DNA of 64,000 bases from JBGTCD01 sp041749015 (GTDB lineage: Bacteria; Bacteroidota; Bacteroidia; Cytophagales; Cyclobacteriaceae), in contig JBGTCD010000064.1 in NCBI GenBank assembly GCA_041749015.1, positions 153,931 to 217,930 of the forward strand, written 5' to 3'. The position numbers and the translations under genes were made by a program. Below the pieces are notes generated by a model. It was not told where the DNA came from. It saw nothing but the letters and a program-made list of their open reading frames with translations, and did not search any database. Each line of letters opens with the position of its first letter. Position 1 is the first letter of the stretch. This document shows, one piece after another, positions 60,673 through 64,000 of this stretch.

Positions 60673-62054
60673 TCTGGCTGATATGAATACGCACCAAGGT
60701 CGGGGGGATTGGACCGGGTTTGTCCCAGGATATCCGTTTCAATGCCAATATCCACCCCCGCGCCTCTGGCAGGAGATTCGGATTGAATCCGGTAGTCATA
60801 TTCAGAAGGATTAACAAAGAGTGGATTCTGATTAATCAGGGATGGTCCGCCTTGAAATATTTCCTGTTGCGTTTTGAGCAGGTTGGTGCCCCATTCAACG
60901 GAAAATCCTACGCCCTCCGACTGCCCCAGGGCAATCTCCTCCTGGCCATCACCCCAAATTATTGTATTCAACAAGCTTGCATTTAATGGGGCTGTGAGCA
61001 ATTCTCCGTTAGATAGGATGATATTATTGGAAAGTACCAGTACCGGTTCCTCACGGGAAATTCCAAATCCAAAATTGGCGAAGGTACAATGCTCTACGAT
61101 GACATTACCCCCGGCAAAAACGCCCAGCAAAGGCCCAATGGAGTTCTTGATCAGCACATTGGTGAGATGAATATCTGAGGTAAATGACACCACACCCCCT
61201 ATTGAGGTGTTTTCAATGATGGTATTACTGATCTTAAGGTCTGTTTCCTCATCTTCGTCAGGGGCACCGATTCTGAAGCCGTATTCTGAATTCCTGATTA
61301 CCACATGATTAATGATGTTTTCGAATGTCCCTTCCAAAAAGATCAGACCCCCCCATTGGCCGGGTCCCTGATTAAAAGGTGGGTCCTGGCGGATATTGAG
61401 GAATGAAATCTGATCGGCCGCTGTCCCCTCAGCTTGCATGGATCCTCTAACAAAAAGATAGGCTCCCGGCACTGCAAAAATCCTGGCTCCGGCATCAATT
61501 TCCAAAACACATAAGCTATCCACCAGCACCGATCCGGTAAGTACATAAGGTCGGTCATTGGTCCAGCGACTGCCACATTCCAGGGATTGATTGCCCAGAA
61601 ACACGGCATCCTGCCCCCAGGCTACCAGTTTCACAGATTGGGTGACCGGCCCGGAAATGAATATTAAATCTTCGGTCACTAGAAAGGGCAGGTTTTCATC
61701 CATCGGATCGATGGTAACCTCCACCAACACCAGCATACTGTCACCTCCGATTATTACCTGCTCCTGAATCATCTCCAGTGGCTGCCCGTTGACCCATACC
61801 CTGAATGGCGTTTCGGTCCCCGCCAGATGGATATGCTCAATTTTTATGGCATTTGGTCTATCATTGAAAACCTTAAGTCTTCTGGTGACACTGCCAAGGG
61901 TCGTAAAAAGGGTGTCGAAAACTACGGAGTCACTGGAAAAACGCAACCCTTCCCCTTCAGAAAAGGTCATAAATCGCTCCTCCGGCACCTCGCAGGACCA
62001 AAATCCCGAGGCTATGGAGAAAATAATTATAAAGACTGCGAAAATTCTACCCAC
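60669..62054 (-). CDS. Beta-helix-like lipoprotein
   Basis: A 461-residue exported protein: signal and lipobox region SGFWSC (Cys21), a strand-rich N-terminal domain (about 30-155), then a right-handed beta-helix (about 160-400) with parallel turns such as GPGQWGGLIFLEGTFENIINHVVIRNS, LKISNTIIENTSIGGVV and HLTNVLIKNSIG. The terminal NPLFVNPSEYDYRIQSESPARGAGVDIG is common in polysaccharide-active or surface beta-helix proteins. No enzyme site is evident. It shares the WGG motif with the larger protein at 8799-10802. Confidence 0.78.
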   Translation of the reverse strand: MGRIFAVFIIIFSIASGFWSCEVPEERFMTFSEGEGLRFSSDSVVFDTLFTTLGSVTRRLKVFNDRPNAIKIEHIHLAGTETPFRVWVNGQPLEMIQEQVIIGGDSMLVLVEVTIDPMDENLPFLVTEDLIFISGPVTQSVKLVAWGQDAVFLGNQSLECGSRWTNDRPYVLTGSVLVDSLCVLEIDAGARIFAVPGAYLFVRGSMQAEGTAADQISFLNIRQDPPFNQGPGQWGGLIFLEGTFENIINHVVIRNSEYGFRIGAPDEDEETDLKISNTIIENTSIGGVVSFTSDIHLTNVLIKNSIGPLLGVFAGGNVIVEHCTFANFGFGISREEPVLVLSNNIILSNGELLTAPLNASLLNTIIWGDGQEEIALGQSEGVGFSVEWGTNLLKTQQEIFQGGPSLINQNPLFVNPSEYDYRIQSESPARGAGVDIGIETDILGQTRSNPPDLGAYSYQPE

Positions 62055-62083
62055 GATTTGTAAACGGGTTTGGGCAGGGCAGA

Positions 62084-63157
62084 TTATACCCTGGCACTTT
62101 CTTTCATCCTTTCAGTGCTGTCGGCAAGGTGGAGTTGCTCAATAAAATTGATCAAATCCCCATCCATTACAGAAGGAAGATTATGCTGTGAATATCCAAT
62201 TCTATGGTCGGTCACTCTGCCTTGAGAATAGTTGTAGGTTCTTATTTTATCAGACCTGTCCCCACCGCCAACCATGGATTTCCGCTGGGCTCCTACTTCT
62301 TCATTCTGTTTGGCCAATTCCCGCTCATATATTCTGGAGCGCAATACTTTTAAAGCTTTATCCAGATTCTTGATCTGAGATTTTTCGTCCTGGCAGGACA
62401 CCACGATACCCGTTGGGATATGCGTCAATCGCACAGCGGAATAGGTAGTGTTAACCGACTGTCCTCCCGGTCCGGATGAGCAAAAGGTGTCCTTACGTAC
62501 ATCATTCATGTCGATTTCTACCTCTACTTCATCTACTTCGGGGAGTACCACCACGCTGGCAGCTGAGGTATGCACCCTGCCCTGGGTTTCGGTTTGTGGT
62601 ACCCTTTGTACCCTGTGTACCCCTGATTCAAATTTAAGGGTGCCGTAAGCATTTTCCCCATTTACGGTGGCCACAATTTCTTTATACCCTCCGGAAGTCC
62701 CTTCTGTTATGTCAAGTACATTTATTTTTAAATCATGGGTTTCGCAAAACCGCTGATACATCCTGAATAAATCACCGGCAAATATGGCTGCTTCATCACC
62801 GCCTGCTCCAGCACGGATTTCCAGGATGGCATTTTTGTCATCATTGGGATCCTTAGGGGTAAGAAGTCTTTTTATTTTTTCTTCCAAGGCTTCTTTTTTA
62901 GGCTCCAGCTCCTCCAGCTCCATTTTGGCCATTTCACGAAACTCCTGGTCTTTTTCTTTATGAAGGATGTCCTTGGCGTTCCGAATATTGGAAAGCACCT
63001 TATCATAAGCTTCAAATTCTATCACGATCTTTTCCAGATCGCGGTATTCCTTATTCAAAGCCTTGTACCTGTTCATATCAGCCATTACATCGGGCTGAAT
63101 GATCAACTCCCCAACTTCCTCGAACCGGTGTTTTATTGCCTGAAGTTTTTCTATCAT
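62084..63157 (-). CDS. prfA: Peptide chain release factor 1
   Basis: A 357-residue class I release factor that reads UAA and UAG stop codons on the ribosome. The codon-reading tripeptide P-Q-T is at 187-189 in RVPQTETQGRVHTSAA, and the GGQ that triggers ester hydrolysis is at 231-233 (SSGPGGQSVN). Length and the AGAGGDEAAIFAGDLFRMY region are normal. It is followed by the beta-helix lipoprotein gene after 29 bp. Confidence 0.97.
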   Translation of the reverse strand: MIEKLQAIKHRFEEVGELIIQPDVMADMNRYKALNKEYRDLEKIVIEFEAYDKVLSNIRNAKDILHKEKDQEFREMAKMELEELEPKKEALEEKIKRLLTPKDPNDDKNAILEIRAGAGGDEAAIFAGDLFRMYQRFCETHDLKINVLDITEGTSGGYKEIVATVNGENAYGTLKFESGVHRVQRVPQTETQGRVHTSAASVVVLPEVDEVEVEIDMNDVRKDTFCSSGPGGQSVNTTYSAVRLTHIPTGIVVSCQDEKSQIKNLDKALKVLRSRIYERELAKQNEEVGAQRKSMVGGGDRSDKIRTYNYSQGRVTDHRIGYSQHNLPSVMDGDLINFIEQLHLADSTERMKESARV

Positions 63158-63210
63158 TGACTTTAAAGTATTACCGTTGCAAATTTACGAAATCTAACGG
63201 ATTCAATATC

Positions 63211-63675
63211 ATGCCTGTACAATACATAAATTTTATTATTTCAGTTCTCATAATTACCTGTGCATTGGGGGCTTGCTCCGGTCCCGGGCTTTCAGATGAA
63301 CAACGGAAAAACATAGCTGAGGAAAAAGAACGCAGGAAACCCAAAAAAGTCGACGATGGTATGCTGATCGAACAAGCTATGATATGGGGAAGGGCCATCA
63401 CAGACACTGCCTCCAATCCTACAACAGGCGAAGGGTGGGAGCTGATTTTAATTGAAAAGGAAGGCCAAAGTGTTGAAAAACTATCTCCAAAAGAAGAAGA
63501 AATATGGGTAGCTTATCATTACATGATTGAAAATAATGGCACCCCAGGCGAAAATGTTCAAGCTGATGGGGATAGAATAATTTACACGGTGCCGGTCTTT
63601 GGTAAGGATGATGGCCATTTAACTGGCATGTGGTTGGTCAGGATTGAAAAAAAGGCATTGGTGCTTTCTTTGTAG
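63211..63675 (+). CDS. Lipoprotein of unknown function
   Basis: A 154-residue protein from the ATG at 63211 (upstream in-frame codons overlap prfA and are unlikely). Signal with lipobox LGAC gives a lipidated Cys at about residue 22. The mature part has a charged linker (EEKERRKPKK) and a domain with MIWGRAITDTA and IWVAYHYMIENN, resembling periplasmic DUF3365/heme-sensor-like folds only weakly. The 3' end overlaps the converging histidine-kinase gene by 38 bp. Confidence 0.7.
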   Translation: MPVQYINFIISVLIITCALGACSGPGLSDEQRKNIAEEKERRKPKKVDDGMLIEQAMIWGRAITDTASNPTTGEGWELILIEKEGQSVEKLSPKEEEIWVAYHYMIENNGTPGENVQADGDRIIYTVPVFGKDDGHLTGMWLVRIEKKALVLSL

Positions 63676-64000
63676 GGAGGGAAAACTGATTGATGCTGAA
63701 CCTGGCCCTGACCTGGGCTTTGTCAATATTCTCAATCCTTAAATCAGTAAGCTTACCAAATACAAGTCTGAGCCGCTCCGAGGCATTTTTTAAACCGATC
63801 CCTTTTCCTGAAGAAGTTTCAGGAAGCTGGCCGGTATTATAAACCTCTACCACCAGATTATCCATATCCATGAATGCCGCGATTTTAATGAAACCCCCTT
63901 TCCGGAGCTGAGAAATACCATGTTTGATGGCATTCTCTACCAATAGCTGTATGGCCATTGGTGGGATTTTCATTAAGACCTTGTTCAAGGGGAAAAAGGA
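63638..64000 (-). CDS. LytS-type sensor histidine kinase, 5' part beyond window
   Basis: The last 121 codons of a sensor kinase. The HATPase region PPMAIQLLVENAIKHGIS carries the Asn of the N box, and GKGIGLKNASERLRLVFG is the G-box segment typical of the LytS/YehU (His_kinase) class. The open frame continues in phase to the window edge, so the gene is only partly here. A LytTR-type response regulator is often adjacent; it would lie outside the window. Confidence 0.9.
   Translation of the reverse strand, partial: SFFPLNKVLMKIPPMAIQLLVENAIKHGISQLRKGGFIKIAAFMDMDNLVVEVYNTGQLPETSSGKGIGLKNASERLRLVFGKLTDLRIENIDKAQVRARFSINQFSLPTKKAPMPFFQS

Overview
The window looks like a chromosomal segment of a Bacteroidota bacterium, most likely of the Cytophagales group. 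The signs are a GldB-type gliding lipoprotein, a TonB-dependent receptor with an N-terminal carboxypeptidase-regulatory domain, a cbb3 oxidase operon with fused CcoN-CcoO, many lipoproteins and outer-membrane beta-barrels, weak Shine-Dalgarno signals and TAnnTTTG-like -7 boxes. No rRNA, tRNA or CRISPR array was seen. Everything here was read by eye; no database search was run.

Layout. 1-8 kb (minus strand): a 3'-truncated uvrA, then a compact set of aldo/keto reductase, purine nucleoside phosphorylase, ArsS-type radical SAM enzyme and its AhpD-like partner (an arsenosugar-type operon), then a membrane lytic transglycosylase, a LOG-family protein and a TIGR01777 epimerase. 8-15 kb (minus): a TonB receptor followed by a beta-helix lipoprotein and a small lipoprotein, separated by strong hairpins and preceded by a Pho-box-like direct repeat; then a MoxR ATPase. 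15-17 kb: the NAD-salvage pair pncB-pncA. 17-20 kb (plus): the last two steps of histidine degradation (HutF and N-formylglutamate amidohydrolase) with an acetyltransferase. 20.4-30.5 kb (plus): a Crp/Fnr regulator and a complete cbb3 oxidase set, ccoI-ccoS-ccoNO-ccoQ-ccoP-ccoG-ccoH and a TauE/SafE-like protein, facing hemN. These genes together build and feed copper and heme to a high-affinity terminal oxidase.

31.9-42.1 kb is a mixed core region: a vitamin-K-gamma-carboxylase-like HTTM protein overlapping a beta-barrel gene, gldB, a glycosyltransferase overlapping nth, an ECF sigma factor with a probable anti-sigma partner, a class II glutamine amidotransferase, metK, an RsmI-like methyltransferase whose start codon overlaps that of a divergent DUF2905 gene, and an alpha/beta hydrolase.

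42.3-47.0 kb is an AT-rich accessory island: a Bro-N/Fic fusion, a cytosine-5 DNA methyltransferase overlapping a phospholipase-D-type (NgoFVII-like) nuclease, and an unknown gene facing them. To its right lies about 800 bp of non-coding DNA with a MITE-like inverted repeat and tandem repeats of 53, 7 and 6 bp; the last runs into the 3' end of ypdA.

47-64 kb returns to core genes: ypdA, a DPP-IV-like peptidase, a 2H phosphoesterase, a GxxExxY gene bracketed by 19-bp inverted repeats, a DUF6702/HupE/M1-peptidase group, three genes of unknown function, a serine/threonine dehydratase, a secreted tandem-YciI protein, a non-coding stretch of about 500 bp, a YjbQ protein overlapping a beta-helix lipoprotein, prfA, a small lipoprotein and the 3' part of a LytS-type histidine kinase.

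The best candidates for something undescribed are the arsenosugar-type operon without arsM, the gamma-carboxylase/beta-barrel pair, the Pho-box receptor operon, the restriction island with its extra gene, and the inverted-repeat-bracketed GxxExxY unit.
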